The notes: generated by a model from the sequence alone, not told the origin. Shown: positions 13,540 to 23,981, counted from the stretch's first letter. The stretch is 64,000 nucleotides of DNA from Unio delphinus (GCA_029339505.1 JAQISU010000070.1:4384001-4448000); one strand, 5' to 3'. Program-made: numbers and translations.

Positions 13540-14013
13540 TTATTTTATATAATTTCTCTCTAAAAAGCGATTACTCGTATATTCGTATACGGTTTTATGG
13601 GGTGGTTTTCCCGATGATGAAATAGCTTTGAGGATATTCAGTACTTCTATGCCGCATATTGGTGGGTCATTCATTTTCTGTGTTGGTAGCGTAGTTTACC
13701 AGATAGGAGTTTTTAAGTGGTTTATATAACGCGTAAATTCTTTAGGCGGCGCTAACCCATATGAATCGAAATAAACAATTGCACGCGGATCAATCGTGTA
13801 TGCAACCTAGTGGGTTCCAGGTCCACTGCTGTTATCGAGATTAATAATACCGGTTTCAACGCTGTTTGGTTGTTGTGGTAATTGATCTTTCATAAAGACA
13901 CCTCTAAAGCTTTTTATCGCTAATTTTTTAGCAGCATCGAGTAAATCAAAATTTGACATGGGAACTATTGTTGGGAAACTGTTCCTAGTGTCAGGCCGTT
14001 TCCGCTGTATCAT
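13540..14013 (-). pseudogene. Adenain-like cysteine protease of element 1 (two in-frame stops)
   Basis: Adenain-family (C5-like) proteases cleave capsid precursors during virion maturation. The order of landmarks is that of the family: FRGVFMKDQLP near the N-terminus, GPGTH with the catalytic His (about 13813), an acidic VYFDSYGL segment, and ICGIEVLNIL with the catalytic Cys near the C-terminus. Codon 51 or so, normally Trp after His, is TAG (13808-13810) and another in-frame TAA follows the KTPIW segment; otherwise one frame runs to the TAA at 13540-13542. The natural start is probably the internal Met at 13959 (MSNFDLLDAAKK). The stop is 1 nt from the next ATG. Element 2 carries a separate, more diverged member at 25691-26257. 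Confidence 0.8.
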
Positions 14014-14035
14014 GAATACGGAGTTCCTGGTAATC

Positions 14036-14440
14036 TTAGACCCTTTGCTGATAGTTTCTTTTTTTGTATCCCTGTCCAGTAGCTTTATTTAGTGCCATCC
14101 CTGCCGCTGTACCAACGGCTCCTAGAGCGGCGGCTTTTGCTACTGCTGGGGCCGATGCTGTAAGTAATGCTGCAATCGCAGCTAACAACGGGAATATACC
14201 ACCTGATTTTATCATGTTCTTAATCGCGGCCGCAGAGAGAGTGATCTGAACACCCTTTTTATTTTTGATGGCATCATTGAAGTGTTTTATCTGACGAGCT
14301 GTCAATGACAGTTTATTCTGACCGCCATACATCTGATTGTAATTCTGCGATATTGTGGTTCCACATTTTTTAGCTGATTCAAATTGCAATTTGTTAATTT
14401 GACCAGGCGTTAACGTAACACTAACATGACTATATGACAT
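14036..14440 (-). CDS. Hydrophobic capsid-associated protein (pVI/PX-like) of element 1
   Basis: An intact 134-aa ORF. Residues ~1-75 are polar with a repeated theme of LTPGQINKLQ, LSLTARQIKHF and ITLSAAAIKNM, each a short helix after a Thr/Ser cap. A Gly/Ala/Leu-rich hydrophobic stretch follows (GGIFPLLAAIAALLTA to about residue 115) and a basic tail (GYKKRNYQQR). Proteins with this plan sit next to the capsid genes in Polinton-like elements, and are compared to adenovirus pVI/pX membrane-active or cement proteins. It lies between the major capsid protein and the protease. The start ATG is preceded by ATTAATATA, the A/T motif seen before most genes of this element. Confidence 0.6.
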   Translation of the reverse strand: MSYSHVSVTLTPGQINKLQFESAKKCGTTISQNYNQMYGGQNKLSLTARQIKHFNDAIKNKKGVQITLSAAAIKNMIKSGGIFPLLAAIAALLTASAPAVAKAAALGAVGTAAGMALNKATGQGYKKRNYQQRV

Positions 14441-14481
14441 TATATTAATACAAGATTGATCTAATTGCTACATTACATATT

Positions 14482-15899
14482 TTACACTGGTGCATCAACT
14501 ACTTTCATTCGTCCACCAACACCTTCGAGTGGCATTGATTTGTCACTGAGAATGACAGCAACTGCTCTGTTATTCGGGATAGTGACAACACCACCTGCAA
14601 CCGGACGGGTTACACGAGCTCTGAAATATATGTCAACTACGGATTGTCTTGTTAAGTCAAGATGTTCCAGCGAGAAGTAATAGATGGGATATCGTTTTCT
14701 AAAATCCAACTGTGATATTTGCAGACAAGTATCCATATTATTATCGCGTCCCATAAATGTCAACAAGCGATGATACACGCGTGCTATTTGGTTGGTTCCG
14801 CAATCAAGTTATATGTCCTCGGATGGTTCTTGTTGACCGTTTCTCTTCAACGAAACTTCATTACACCCAATTTGATCAAATATAATATGACTGCTTGTTT
14901 GTGAATTCAATCGCATCCTATCCTGTAACGCAATAAATATAAGACGCGGAGATGAAATACCTTGTTTTGATGTCAGGTGCCATGTAAGTGTACCATCAAT
15001 ATTAGAATCCATGGTACCTATGGTCACTGTTAGCCAACTTAGCAATGATTTTCCTCCATGGTCCATGAATGATAGTAATTTTTCTTCCATGGTGATTGAT
15101 GGAGCCATTACTGGCATCCACAATGATAGTTTTGTTATAATGACTTTACCCTCAGCAGCGTCAGCACTACGCCAGATTGCATCGTTTTCACTACCCGTTC
15201 TCACGAGTGCTACTGTATGCTTCGCTCCATAGATAACTTTTCTAACATGTCTGTAAAATCATAAAATATGTAGTGAAAATTGTCTGCGCTTTCTTGCAAC
15301 ACTGATACGCGTGTTGCAAACCCCAAGTTGTAATTAAAATTAACGCTTTTTATAATATCAAAGGCAGCAGCTGGTCTAGCTTCGTGTTCAAGAGAACCAT
15401 CTGGTTGTGGATCAGATGCGGTATCTTGCGGTGTCAGCAATTTAGTATACGGAATGTGTTCAGGGTGATCAGTGATATCCTTAGAGAACATCATAGACGG
15501 ACCTGCCGATCTTGTATAATCACCGAAGTATCTTGCTAACCCCATTATTGTTGTGGCAATATCAACCTCACGCTCTATAGACTCGAACTCTCTTCCATCA
15601 ATCATGTATCTAGGACTCTCGAATAGCGCCATGATACCATTATTGACAAAACCAACTCAGATATTTTTATCATCTGGTTATGGTGCATCACCAACATTGG
15701 TTACGATTTCTCCTTTTATTTCGATAAACGCTTCAGCGGTTAGAAAGTATTTGCTGGTATCATGCACTTGAAGTTCGATTCTTGATCAAAGATCCGGTTG
15801 TGTTGCATGATAGGAAAAATACTGATAATCGCGTACAGAATCATTCTTGGGTATTGGGGCGTCCATATCAAACGCTGGGTCAGGAGCCGATTTGAACAT
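14482..15899 (-). pseudogene. Hexon-like major capsid protein of element 1 (stops and frameshifts)
   Basis: About 470 codons from the ATG at 15899. The N-terminal part (to ~15640) holds three in-frame stops, then open pieces 15632-15210, 15204-14809 and 14778-14482 are linked by frameshifts. Landmarks known to me from major capsid proteins of this element group: SRIELQVHDTSKYFL, an AIWRSADAAEGKVIITKLS stretch, LTWHLTSKQG then PRLIFIALQ and FDQIGCNEVSLK, then SVVDIYFRARV and AVILSDK near the C-terminus. These are double jelly-roll capsid signatures by family resemblance, not by a search I could run. The start is 2 nt after the stop of the upstream coiled-coil gene, so the pair formed one transcription unit. 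ATATATAAT precedes the ATG. Confidence 0.7.
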
Positions 15900-15900
15900 A

Positions 15901-16365
15901 TTATATATTTCTTGATCTAAATCGCGATTTCGTTCGCAATTTCAAACCACTTCCCGCTATCATATTTTCAGCAATATTTCCCTGAGTGTCATATCCATCA
16001 TTTATCCGTGATGCTATATTCTGCTCCACTGCATCGTTTATTATTTTACTAATACTTGTTTTTAAAGATTTTTGTGTTTGTTCAGTTTCCCCTGCTATTT
16101 TTTCAAGTACAGGAAAAAGAGCCGGTCTTTTCCATTGTTCGTCTTTAGGAATATCTACCCATATTGCTTTTTAAGTGGTTGATAAAAATCATTAGTTGCA
16201 TGTAGTAATGGGTTTAAACAATTGTTCCGTGCCTGTCGTAAAGTCGGTTTGAAGGTCCTGTCTCGTTTGGAGCATATTTCGAACGGAATCACGAACTGGA
16301 ATAAACTTCTTTATCGCAGCTAATCGTTGTCGTGCTAATTTAGTTGTCAGTGCTTCACCTACCTT
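15901..16365 (-). pseudogene. Coiled-coil protein upstream of the capsid gene (frameshifted)
   Basis: Two open pieces in different frames: one from about 16360 (segments LARQRLAAIKKFIPVR and LQTRQDLQTDF) ending at about 16205, and one from about 16174 to the TAA at 15901-15903 (segments WKRPALFPVLEKIAGE and ENMIAGSGLK). They are charged, helical and lie directly ahead of the capsid ATG. The start codon is not clear; a TATATTATATTTATAAAG motif lies at the expected place. Function unknown; small coiled-coil virion proteins are common at this locus in related elements. Confidence 0.5.
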
Positions 16366-16383
16366 TATAAATATAATATACGG

Positions 16384-16619
16384 TGTTATTCACATCGGAG
16401 GGACCCAGAGGATACATATATAAGACAACACATCAATCCATTGTAACATTCGAACGCAAATCGATGACAATAATATTTCTTCTTTCCCGCACTAAACATC
16501 AAATATCCATGATTATTCACAACACCAACTGGGTTCTTCAGTTTGCGGTTTCTGACAATACCGTCACGAGATACTTCATAATTGGTAATCAGGGATGTGG
16601 TTGAAATTCTTGGTTCATT
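16384..16619 (-). pseudogene. HNH-type endonuclease fragment
   Basis: After a one-base shift just inside the likely ATG at 16619, the frame reads NYEVSRDGIVRNRKL, VGVVNNHGYLMF and KKKYYCHRFAFECYNGL, which is the N-terminal half of phage-type HNH/NUMOD4-like homing nucleases. The HNH core (a DHINNN-like motif) is missing: the frame runs into unrelated residues and stops at about 16384. Such nucleases are free-riding or replication-associated genes in related elements. ATTATATAA precedes the ATG. Confidence 0.6.
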
Positions 16620-16658
16620 TATATAATATACTATTATTTGTCTAATTTATTATTTCGC

Positions 16659-16994
16659 TTAATTATTACTTGGGAATCTTTCAATATAGTCTTGACGTGT
16701 TCTTTTGATTTTGTCATTGACGCTGTCAGGGACAGAGACAGAGTCGTTGACGGAATCTTTGATGGAAACCTTGATTCGTTTATCATAAAAGCGCTTTATC
16801 ACTCTGTATCGCTTACCACCACAATTGAGACACAACTGCGATTTTCCTCTCAAACCTACCCCACATCGGATACAAGGTAGCGGACCTAAGTTTCCACGAC
16901 GTACACTTTGCAAATGATATACACATAATTCATTTCTGCATGATTTGTTACAGGCGGTTACTGATCCTATCATAAGCCATTTGCAATGATTCAT
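16659..16994 (-). CDS. Cys-rich Zn-ribbon protein of element 1
   Basis: Intact 111-aa ORF. Cys/His ligands are arranged in clusters: MNHCKW, TACNKSCRNELCVYHL, LPCIRCGVGL and QLCLNCGGK, giving two or more likely zinc sites within residues 1-65, followed by a basic then acidic tail. I recall similar small zinc proteins in related invertebrate elements, without known function; a nucleic-acid or regulatory role is possible. It starts 43 bp from the divergent gene at 17038, with TTATATA just before its ATG. Confidence 0.6.
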   Translation of the reverse strand: MNHCKWLMIGSVTACNKSCRNELCVYHLQSVRRGNLGPLPCIRCGVGLRGKSQLCLNCGGKRYRVIKRFYDKRIKVSIKDSVNDSVSVPDSVNDKIKRTRQDYIERFPSNN

Positions 16995-17037
16995 TATATA
17001 ATAAATTCTTTATTTAAATACTTGTTTTAGTTATAAT
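16995..17037. promoter_or_regulatory. 43-bp divergent promoter region of element 1
   Basis: The whole intergenic space between the leftward Zn-protein gene and the rightward ORF is 43 bp of A/T-rich sequence with TATATAATAAATTC on one side and TTATAAT touching the ATG on the other. It must drive both halves of the element unless transcription starts upstream. Confidence 0.5.
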
Positions 17038-17310
17038 ATGGAGGAGTTCGAGAGATTATCGAAAATTACGCCTTGGAACAATGTTGAATTCAATCTTGAT
17101 AGAGTCTCCACTAATGTACCAATGAGTCTAATAAGTGATAGAAGCATGGTGGGTAAAATCCTTGATGGTTTTAATAAATTCAAGCGCGATGGAGCATCTC
17201 ACTGTTGGTCGACATTTCGAATTGATGGTAGTGTTGATGCTACCATGAACGACGAAAGATTAGCAGTGATTATCTCACATCTTGACAAGAAAAAGTATTT
17301 TTTAGAGTGA
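17038..17310 (+). CDS. Small unknown ORF of element 1 (90 aa)
   Basis: Open 90-aa frame beginning MEEFERLSKITPWNNVEF. It overlaps the following gene by an ATGA stop/start (17307-17310), which argues that both are real and co-expressed. No domain is recognised. Similar small ORFs precede the polymerase gene in related elements, to my recollection, but function is unknown. Confidence 0.55.
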   Translation: MEEFERLSKITPWNNVEFNLDRVSTNVPMSLISDRSMVGKILDGFNKFKRDGASHCWSTFRIDGSVDATMNDERLAVIISHLDKKKYFLE

Positions 17311-19032
17311 AATGCATTATCCGTTCAGAAACGGGGAATTGGATTATACGCGACAAATTTGAACCCATCCTGAAAAGTAAGAGAACTGTCACTGTGAGTC
17401 AATATTCCAAACCAGGAATTCTGACTGGAATTGACGAACCATATTACGAGAGTTCCTATCCTGTAACCGCGGTTGTTTGTGGAATCTATCCGATAAATGA
17501 TAAACCGAGTATTGAAAAACTAAAACCAATGAAATATTCGTCGTTGAATTGTGCAGCAGAACGAATAATAGAACACTTCACAAATGCGTTGCGTAGAAAC
17601 AAATAGATGGATCTAAGATTCAACAAAAAATAAATAAATGGGGATTAACAGTGTAAGAGAGCGGAGCAACAATTCAAAATGTAGCCGCGTTAGAACGGAT
17701 ACTAAAATTCCCAATATCCGTAGAGACGATAACAGGAGAGATATTATACGTCTTGAAATATAAATCGAGAGTATCTCCAATCAAAATTATTGACCATAAT
17801 GCACACGCTTGGACCTCCAAAATAACAATATTTCCGCTGGATAGAACCGTAAAATATTACATGGGAAATTTATTTGATTTTATTTGCGAGTCGAGTAAAT
17901 AATATCCTGTGTCAGTGTGGTTACTTCACAGTTTTGAAGACGAAGAGGGTAAATTCGATCAATTTGTAAAACCCAATGGCGAATTATATCGTACTGAAAC
18001 CCTCCACAACGAGATGAAAAAACTAGCTGGTGGTTTTTCAACGGATTACAACGAACAATTATAAACTGTTTTACAATAGCGTCAGTTGCAGCTCATTTCA
18101 AGAGAAAGAGAAATCTATGGAAACCAACAAGAGCAGAATTTCTCTCAGATATCGAATCAAGCTGCGTGGAATATAACCATGGTGGATTATGGAATACAAA
18201 ATACGACCCTGAAAGTATTATTTCGGGTAATATGATTGCGTGTTATCCAGGGAGTTTTCTTGGGTACGGAGAGTTCTATGAGTACTTCCAAAGATTTGGA
18301 CATCCCACACATGAAATGACCCGTGTTGCGATTAAAGGACCACTGCCCGATTTTGATTTAACCGGATTCTCTCGTGTGGTATCATTTGAATTCGATAAAG
18401 GACTTCATCCGTGTTGTTATGTTTGGCTTGGTAGACACATCTCTGAAAAACACTGGATGCCAGTTGTGTTATTATGGTATATGATTGATTCAAGAATGCT
18501 GATATCACTGATTGTCAGTGAAGCAGTTATATCATATCGGAAACAAATTGAAGTCTGGTTACCACAACCCGATATTCTAGATAGAATAATCAGCGAAAAC
18601 AAAAAGCAATTCCCCGATCTCGACGAAGAATATATCATTAAATGGTCAAAAGAAATCTTTGAAGTTAGAAATAAACACTCAAAATATTTCGGTAGAAGAA
18701 TAATTGGTAAATTTACACAAGGTGGAAAATACGACCACAAACAATATTCTTCGCGGTTGATTATATATGATGCTGAATACGATTTTATAATCGCAGATGT
18801 AACATCTAGGGGTATATACGTCGATCGTAAAGACGCTTTATTGTCCGATGGAACCAATATATGTCTGTTTACTGCTTTTATAAGCAACATCATGAGCATG
18901 ACACGCCTTATCAATGGCGTTTATTGGATTCTCACCAGGTCGGGGTTGGTTTTGATCATCGAGTCGGATATCGAGTCTTGTCCCGGGTCCACAAGAGTTT
19001 TTCTTTTTAAAAATCACCTGCAGATTTCATAG
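17307..19032 (+). pseudogene. B-type DNA polymerase remnant of element 1
   Basis: Reading starts at 17307 (MKCIIRSETGNW), is open to 17606, passes several stops and shifts through 17.6-18.15 kb, then is open from ~18120 to 19032. Landmarks: SSLNCAAERIIEHF; a GATIQNVAALERILK segment; NAHAWTSKITIFPL; a polymerase motif A-like NMIACYPGSF in which the usual Asp is Asn; HPTHEMTRVAI; and IIGKFTQGG, which I take as the motif B region. The C-terminal motif C (a TDS-type triplet) is not found before the stop, so the palm is incomplete. The resemblance is to long uncharacterised invertebrate proteins that I regard as viral/organellar-type PolB. The ATPase follows 150 bp downstream. Confidence 0.55.
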
Positions 19033-19183
19033 AAATAAATCTAAATTTTTTGTACGACATTGTTCACACTTACCAGTAAGTGCTGATCTTTTATTTTTAG
19101 TTGTAATCGTCGTCAAGTGATCAGTGCCAGTACGCTTCTTACATCTTACACAATATATTAGATTCATAATCATTTATAATAAT

Positions 19184-19846
19184 ATGAATGTAATTGATTT
19201 TTCGGCGACTAAAACACGAGGACCAGTTAAGCATCATGCAGCGCTACCGAATTCTATTCGCATGATTATAATCGGACCATCTGGAAGTGGCAAGACGCAA
19301 CTGTTACTTAATTTGATAATGAGATGGATGAAATGGGATAAACTGTATTTGATTACTCCTAGTGTAGATGATCAGCGATATTACAAGGTGTTAAAAAATT
19401 TTAACGAGAAAGCAAAATCGGAAATCGATGAAGACATTATTGAGTTTATAACCGATATCGAGGATGCACCGAGCATTGATGATATTGATGGAAGTATTAG
19501 CAATTTAGTCGTATATGATGATGTCATGCTAGACAATCAAAAGAATCCCGCTAGGATATTTTCCAGAGGTAGGCATAAAAATACCGTTGTGATATATATC
19601 ACTCAACGATACACTCAAATACCAAAAGTGATCAGAGATAACTGCAATATTCTTGCTGTATTCAACGGAGTTGACACACATTTGCTACGAAATATTTGGC
19701 AAACTTGGTGCGGCGGTGATATGGATTATAATCTCTTTAGAAATTTCTTTAGTCACTCTCAGTCAATTCCACATGGATTTGTAACTATAAATGCGCATGA
19801 TTCTAGATCAAGATATCGTATCGAACTTGATCAAATATTCGGTTGA
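19184..19846 (+). CDS. Packaging ATPase (FtsK/HerA superfamily), intact
   Basis: 220 aa from the ATG at 19184 (MNVIDFSATKTRG); an upstream in-frame extension to 19124 has no ATG and is not used. Walker A is GPSGSGKT at about residues 31-38; Walker B is the hydrophobic strand LVVYDDVM near residues 106-113; a VVIYITQR segment follows, the usual sensor-like strand ending in Gln. Size and order match the genome-packaging ATPases of Polintons, adintoviruses and relatives, which pump DNA into the capsid. It is the only large enzyme of element 1 without a lesion. Its stop lies on the inner edge of the right TIR. TTATAATAAT precedes the start. Confidence 0.85.
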   Translation: MNVIDFSATKTRGPVKHHAALPNSIRMIIIGPSGSGKTQLLLNLIMRWMKWDKLYLITPSVDDQRYYKVLKNFNEKAKSEIDEDIIEFITDIEDAPSIDDIDGSISNLVVYDDVMLDNQKNPARIFSRGRHKNTVVIYITQRYTQIPKVIRDNCNILAVFNGVDTHLLRNIWQTWCGGDMDYNLFRNFFSHSQSIPHGFVTINAHDSRSRYRIELDQIFG

Positions 19847-20015
19847 AATCGTGAAGAGTTTTTCCATAACAATTAACAGCGACATCGGTGCCGGGTCTGT
19901 AGTGTGACAAACAGAAACTATTTCTCTTTTTTTGACTGCCTGAATTGGTTTTGTTTGCTTGAAATAGTGTCGGTTTGCTTGAAATTGTTTCGGTCTGTCC
20001 ACCCTCTCTGCTGCT
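19844..20015 (-). repeat. Element 1 right terminal inverted repeat
   Basis: Reverse complement of the left TIR. The ATPase stop codon (19844-19846) is the first triplet of this TIR, so coding sequence and terminal repeat abut exactly. Confidence 0.92.
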
Positions 20016-21121
20016 AAGCGACATATTTTGAACGGAAGAAAAATACAGTGCCTGTGAAAATTTCCCAACCGCGATACATGTCATTGATCTAGCAAATCAA
20101 AACGTCATGTCCTGTCTTTTGCAAGCCAGACTGTTGAAAATATAGATTTGCTTAATCAGTCACCTGACGTACTCATAGACGTCGAACTATCTAGTGATGT
20201 CACGGTCACCTTCAAACGTGAAGGACGAACATCGTGTATGTATACATTGCATGTATATGTGTATATACTCTCCAACTGTTAATTTGGAAATAGCAGTCTT
20301 TCCTAAATGTTACATAGCTGTTTGCTTACAGACACCGGACTAACCAATGGAGATCATTTTGTACGATAACGTCAAACTGCGATAAGGAATACATTTTATC
20401 GTGGTTCGTCTCTTATGCGTGTTTCTGTGTATTTATGTAGGTTTAGCCTCTAAAAGAGTTCTGAAAAGTTTCTTCAGTACTTTTACTTTGAAACTTTTAA
20501 GTAATATCTGTACATTTCTTTATAAATGAAGGTACATTTGGGAATTTTTTAATGAGTATTTTTACATTGAGCATGGAAAAGTCCCTGCAAAGGTACACTA
20601 TATGTAGAAGAACTTAAAATAAATATACAAAGTGTAATATATCTTGTTGGCAGTCCATGTTTTAAGTTGGGACTCATCATAGTTGTCTGGGATTATCGAT
20701 TTTCCAAGTAATCATTGAAAATCAGAATAAATGCAAAATCGCTATCAAGAACCACGGCCCTTACTGGATGGTATTTGTTTTATTCAAACCTGTAAAATAT
20801 TCTGGTATTTCAAAGATAGGCGATGACCATATGTTATTTACATACAATGATGGTAAAAAGTGACAGAAATATCACGTGATAAACGTCTTGCCTCCATAGG
20901 CATATATTTCTGATGAGCAGATCATGTTTTCACTATAATTCTCCAATTTTCTGCTCAAACTGAGATTTTATATTTATATTATTTTGGTAATGATACTTCA
21001 ACATCAACAACACTTTAATCAAAGAAAAAGATTGCAGAAAGTATGCAAAACAACTTGCTTCTTTTAACATTTAAAATTTAACACATGGAAATATTTTTGT
21101 AATAAAGAATTTAATAATTCC
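20016..21121. other. No gene seen
   Basis: Flank between element 1 and the next LINE; AT-rich non-coding sequence without recognisable features. Confidence 0.6.
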
Positions 21122-22960
21122 TCAGGCTTTACATGTAGATGAGGAGTCATGAAGAAAATTGTCGCTTCTACCTTCATCATCATCATTTGTCCCTTGACCT
21201 AGTGTGGTCATTGAGACACTGTGTCGCTGAACATCTGACCCGTTCCCTCCACTTGTCTCGATCATGTGACAATAATTGTGTCTCAGCAAAACGTTTCCTG
21301 GTCCATTATGTGATATTGTCACTCCACCTTTTCTCTATCGACCTCTCCTACCACCTTGGATACTATTCTGCAGTTCTGTTGTGGATAGACTGTTGGCTCT
21401 AGTGGCATGTCCATACCATTTCAGCTTTCTCTTTTCGACAGCGGTGAGGAGGTCTTCATAATGATCTACTTTGTGCCTGATGGTGTTACTCACGTCTTCA
21501 TGTGTGATGTGGTCATTGTTCATGTAAGAGATGCCAAGTATGATTCTGTAGCATCTCATTTCAAGTGCCTGTATTCTTGGTTGTAATTCTGCTGTCGGGG
21601 ACCAGGCCACACATGAATACAGAAAGAGTGAGATGACTAGTGCTCTTAATAGTTTGATTTTACTTTTCAGACAGAGATTATTTTCTCTCCAGATGGGTTT
21701 TAGCTTTGACATAACTGCCATTTTTTCTGCTGTTCGTGACAAAATATCTGCTCTTGATCCCTCTTCAGTGATTATGGAATCAAGATGCTGGAATTGACCC
21801 ACTGTTCCAGTTCCTGTTCTCTGACTTTAATCTTGGTTGAGATTTGTTTGTCACTATTTGTCATCAACTTTTTATTTTCGGCTCTTATCTCTATGTCAAA
21901 TCTGTAAGATGTTTCATCCAGGTTCTTCACTAAGGTGGCAAGCTCATATTCACTGCCTGCCGTTTCTATCAATGTCGTGTGCTAAGCGGAGGTTGGTTAT
22001 GTTACGCCCTCCAATGCTGACTGTCCCACAGTGGTTTTCCATGGCTTTGCTTATGCTGCGCTCTAAGTAGATGTTGAAAAAGCATCAGTGACAGGAGACA
22101 GCCTTGACGTACTCCAACTGCTGGCTTGAACAAGTCTCCCACATAACGTTGAGCAGCTACTGCACTGGTAGCCTTGGCGTACAACTGCTTGATGGTGTTG
22201 TTCAACTTTTGACCCATGCTGTACTTCTTCATTGTGGCCCACATTGCCTCATGCCACACTCTGTCAAAAGCCTTTTTGAAATCTATTGAAGACATGATAG
22301 ATGTCTTGTTGATGTTAGGAGTACTTTTCACAGAGAACTCTATGATTTAATATTTGTTCTGGTGTGCTTCTTCCACTCCGGATCACTGTCTGTTCTTCAG
22401 CGTTTATTTCTTCTGCTTGTGGGTTCAGTCTGTTCAAGATGATCTTTAGCATGAATGTTACTAGCATGCCGATCAAACTGATAGTTCTGTAATTTTGGCA
22501 CAGCTGGATATAGCCTTTTTGGGGAGTGTTATAATCAGTGACTGGGTTCACTGTGTTGGCCATTCACCTGTCTGCCAGATCTTGTTAAAGATTATTGTTA
22601 GTAGCTCTATCACTGATTCCCCACCATTTAGGATAAGATCACAGCTGGAATGTTGTCTACTTCAGCTGCCTTCCCATTCGTCAGTGATCTTATTGCTGAC
22701 TCCAATTCTTCTTTGAGAATGGGGAAATCATCATAATTTTGGAGTCTGGAACTTCAAGCACCCTCTGGGTCTCCTGTGTACGGATGGTTGTAGAGTTCTT
22801 TACAATACTCATGCCATCTTTCTGCAATGTCACTTGATTCTGTGAGGCATTTTCCACTTTTGTCTTGAATGGTACTGATTCTTGGTTGCTTCGGTCTTCA
22901 TATCTCTTCTTTAAATGAATACAAATGCATGTAGTGTATTTGTGTTTGGTTGTCACTTGC
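21122..22960 (-). pseudogene. Decayed, 5'-truncated LINE (reverse transcriptase half)
   Basis: Minus-strand fragments in several frames follow the order of a non-LTR reverse transcriptase: NGKAAE-like fingers (near 22650), SLIGMLVTFMLKIILNRLN, SSIDFKKAFDRVW (motif A, near 22280), GVRQGCLLS (motif B, near 22100), then SKLKPIWRENN, ALEMRCYRIILGISYMN and QNSIQGGRRG at the C-terminus. The FADD box reads LAHD (about 21974-21985), so a catalytic Asp is lost. No endonuclease domain is present. Same family as the fragment at 9079-9497. Confidence 0.88.
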
Positions 22961-23009
22961 ATAAACTTTGTGTGTGATGATCGTATGCAAGACAGTAGTT
23001 ATAGGGGGG

Positions 23010-23290
23010 GCGATACAGCAACAATGGGAAATCCAGTCAAAAAGGTCTTGGGCCTGTATAGCGACAATGGAAATCCCAGTCAAAAAGGTCGTGTGCCTAT
23101 ATAGCGACAAGAGAAATTTAAAATGGCGGGTCTGTATAGCGACAAGGGGAATTTAACATCGGAACTCTTTGGGCCTATATAGCGACAAGGGAAATTTAAC
23201 ATGGTGGGTCTGTATAGCGACAAGGGGAATTTAACATGCGAACTCTTTGGGCCTATATAGCGTCAAGGGAAATTTAACATGGGGAATTTG
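23010..23290. repeat. Minisatellite with TATAGCGACAAGGGAAATTTAACATG units
   Basis: Six to seven degenerate units of ~38-40 bp built on TATAGCGACAAGGG(G/A)AATTTAACAT, alternating in two forms so that the higher-order period is ~78 bp (GGTGGGTCTG and AACTCTTTGGGCCTA spacers). Confidence 0.92.
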
Positions 23291-23312
23291 CATCTGGGTC
23301 TTTAGTTACTAC

Positions 23313-23981
23313 TTATTTTATTTTTCTTCCGTTTTTCCACCACTTTTTGAATTTATTAATGACTCCCTTTTTCTTCTTTTCGTCCTCGGGAATCCAGTCA
23401 GGATGTCCCATAGCTCTACACTTATCTTGTATTTTTATCCAATTGTTATTTAATCTTTCAAATTCCTCTTTCTTTCTTTTGTTTTCATTGACATTTCTCT
23501 CCTTACTCCATTTATCTTTTATCTTCTTCACTTCTAATAGCTCCTTTCTCATCAGTTCTTCGGCTTTCTTGAGCTGGTCCAAACCATTTTGGATATGGGG
23601 CCACTCTGTCAAAAGATATTATAGAAAAAGCACTTTACGTTTTGGACAATATCTATCACTTCCTTCAATGTTCCCACTCTGACATAGGGTGGATTAATGC
23701 AGCCTCGTAACGTTTCGGCTTTTTCTTCTAGCATTCCTTCTAAGAGCTCCCTAGCTATTTTCAGTCTGTTTGCAAAGTCCGGGCTGTTCGTAAACTTCCA
23801 TTCATTATGTAGTCTTTCCACTACATATTCCCCGTCTAATATCCAGAAATAGCTCTGTCTTAAATTGTTGAATAAAGTTGATGCTGTCACCATCTTCTAT
23901 GGTTATTCCGTGGAATGGTTCTAATTTTTTGTATTTATATGAATTAAGGTCGCATGCGCAAGTATGTGCTTTCGCGATCAT
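23313..23981 (-). pseudogene. Unknown coiled-coil gene at the left side of element 2
   Basis: From an ATG at 23981 (MIAKAHTCACDLNSYKYKKL) the reading is open to about 23805, changes frame into a piece ending at 23609, and changes again at a T-run (near 23612) into a Lys/Glu-rich coiled-coil piece ending at 23313 (KKAEELMRKELLEVKKIK, NKFKKWWKNGRK). I infer one gene of about 220 aa broken by two shifts. Product not recognised. It has the same upstream motif plus TATA box (24009-24043) as the next two genes, which groups it with element 2's accessory genes. Confidence 0.5.

Larger units (their letters stand above)
11673..20015. mobile_element. Element 1: compact virus-like DNA element with terminal inverted repeats
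   Basis: An 8343-bp unit bounded by inverted repeats (11673-11853 and 19844-20015). It contains a virus-type gene set: adenain-like protease, hexon-like major capsid protein, hydrophobic capsid protein, HNH nuclease fragment, B-type polymerase remnant and FtsK/HerA-type packaging ATPase. That set defines the Polinton/adintovirus/Polinton-like virus group. Genes run outward in both directions from about 17.0 kb and the outermost ones end at the TIRs. I find no retroviral-type integrase. Both ends start with AG-CAGCAG. A clean 6-bp target duplication is not visible (flanks GAAGCC and AAGCGA share AAGC). Most genes carry stops or frameshifts, so this is an old endogenous copy. Confidence 0.85.

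Noticed and set aside
18417..18914. 165-aa minus-strand ORF
   Set aside because: Antisense shadow of the PolB-like remnant; the plus frame has the conserved motifs.
11667..20021. 6-bp target site duplication for element 1
   Set aside because: Flanks GAAGCC and AAGCGA share only AAGC in shifted register; too weak to call.
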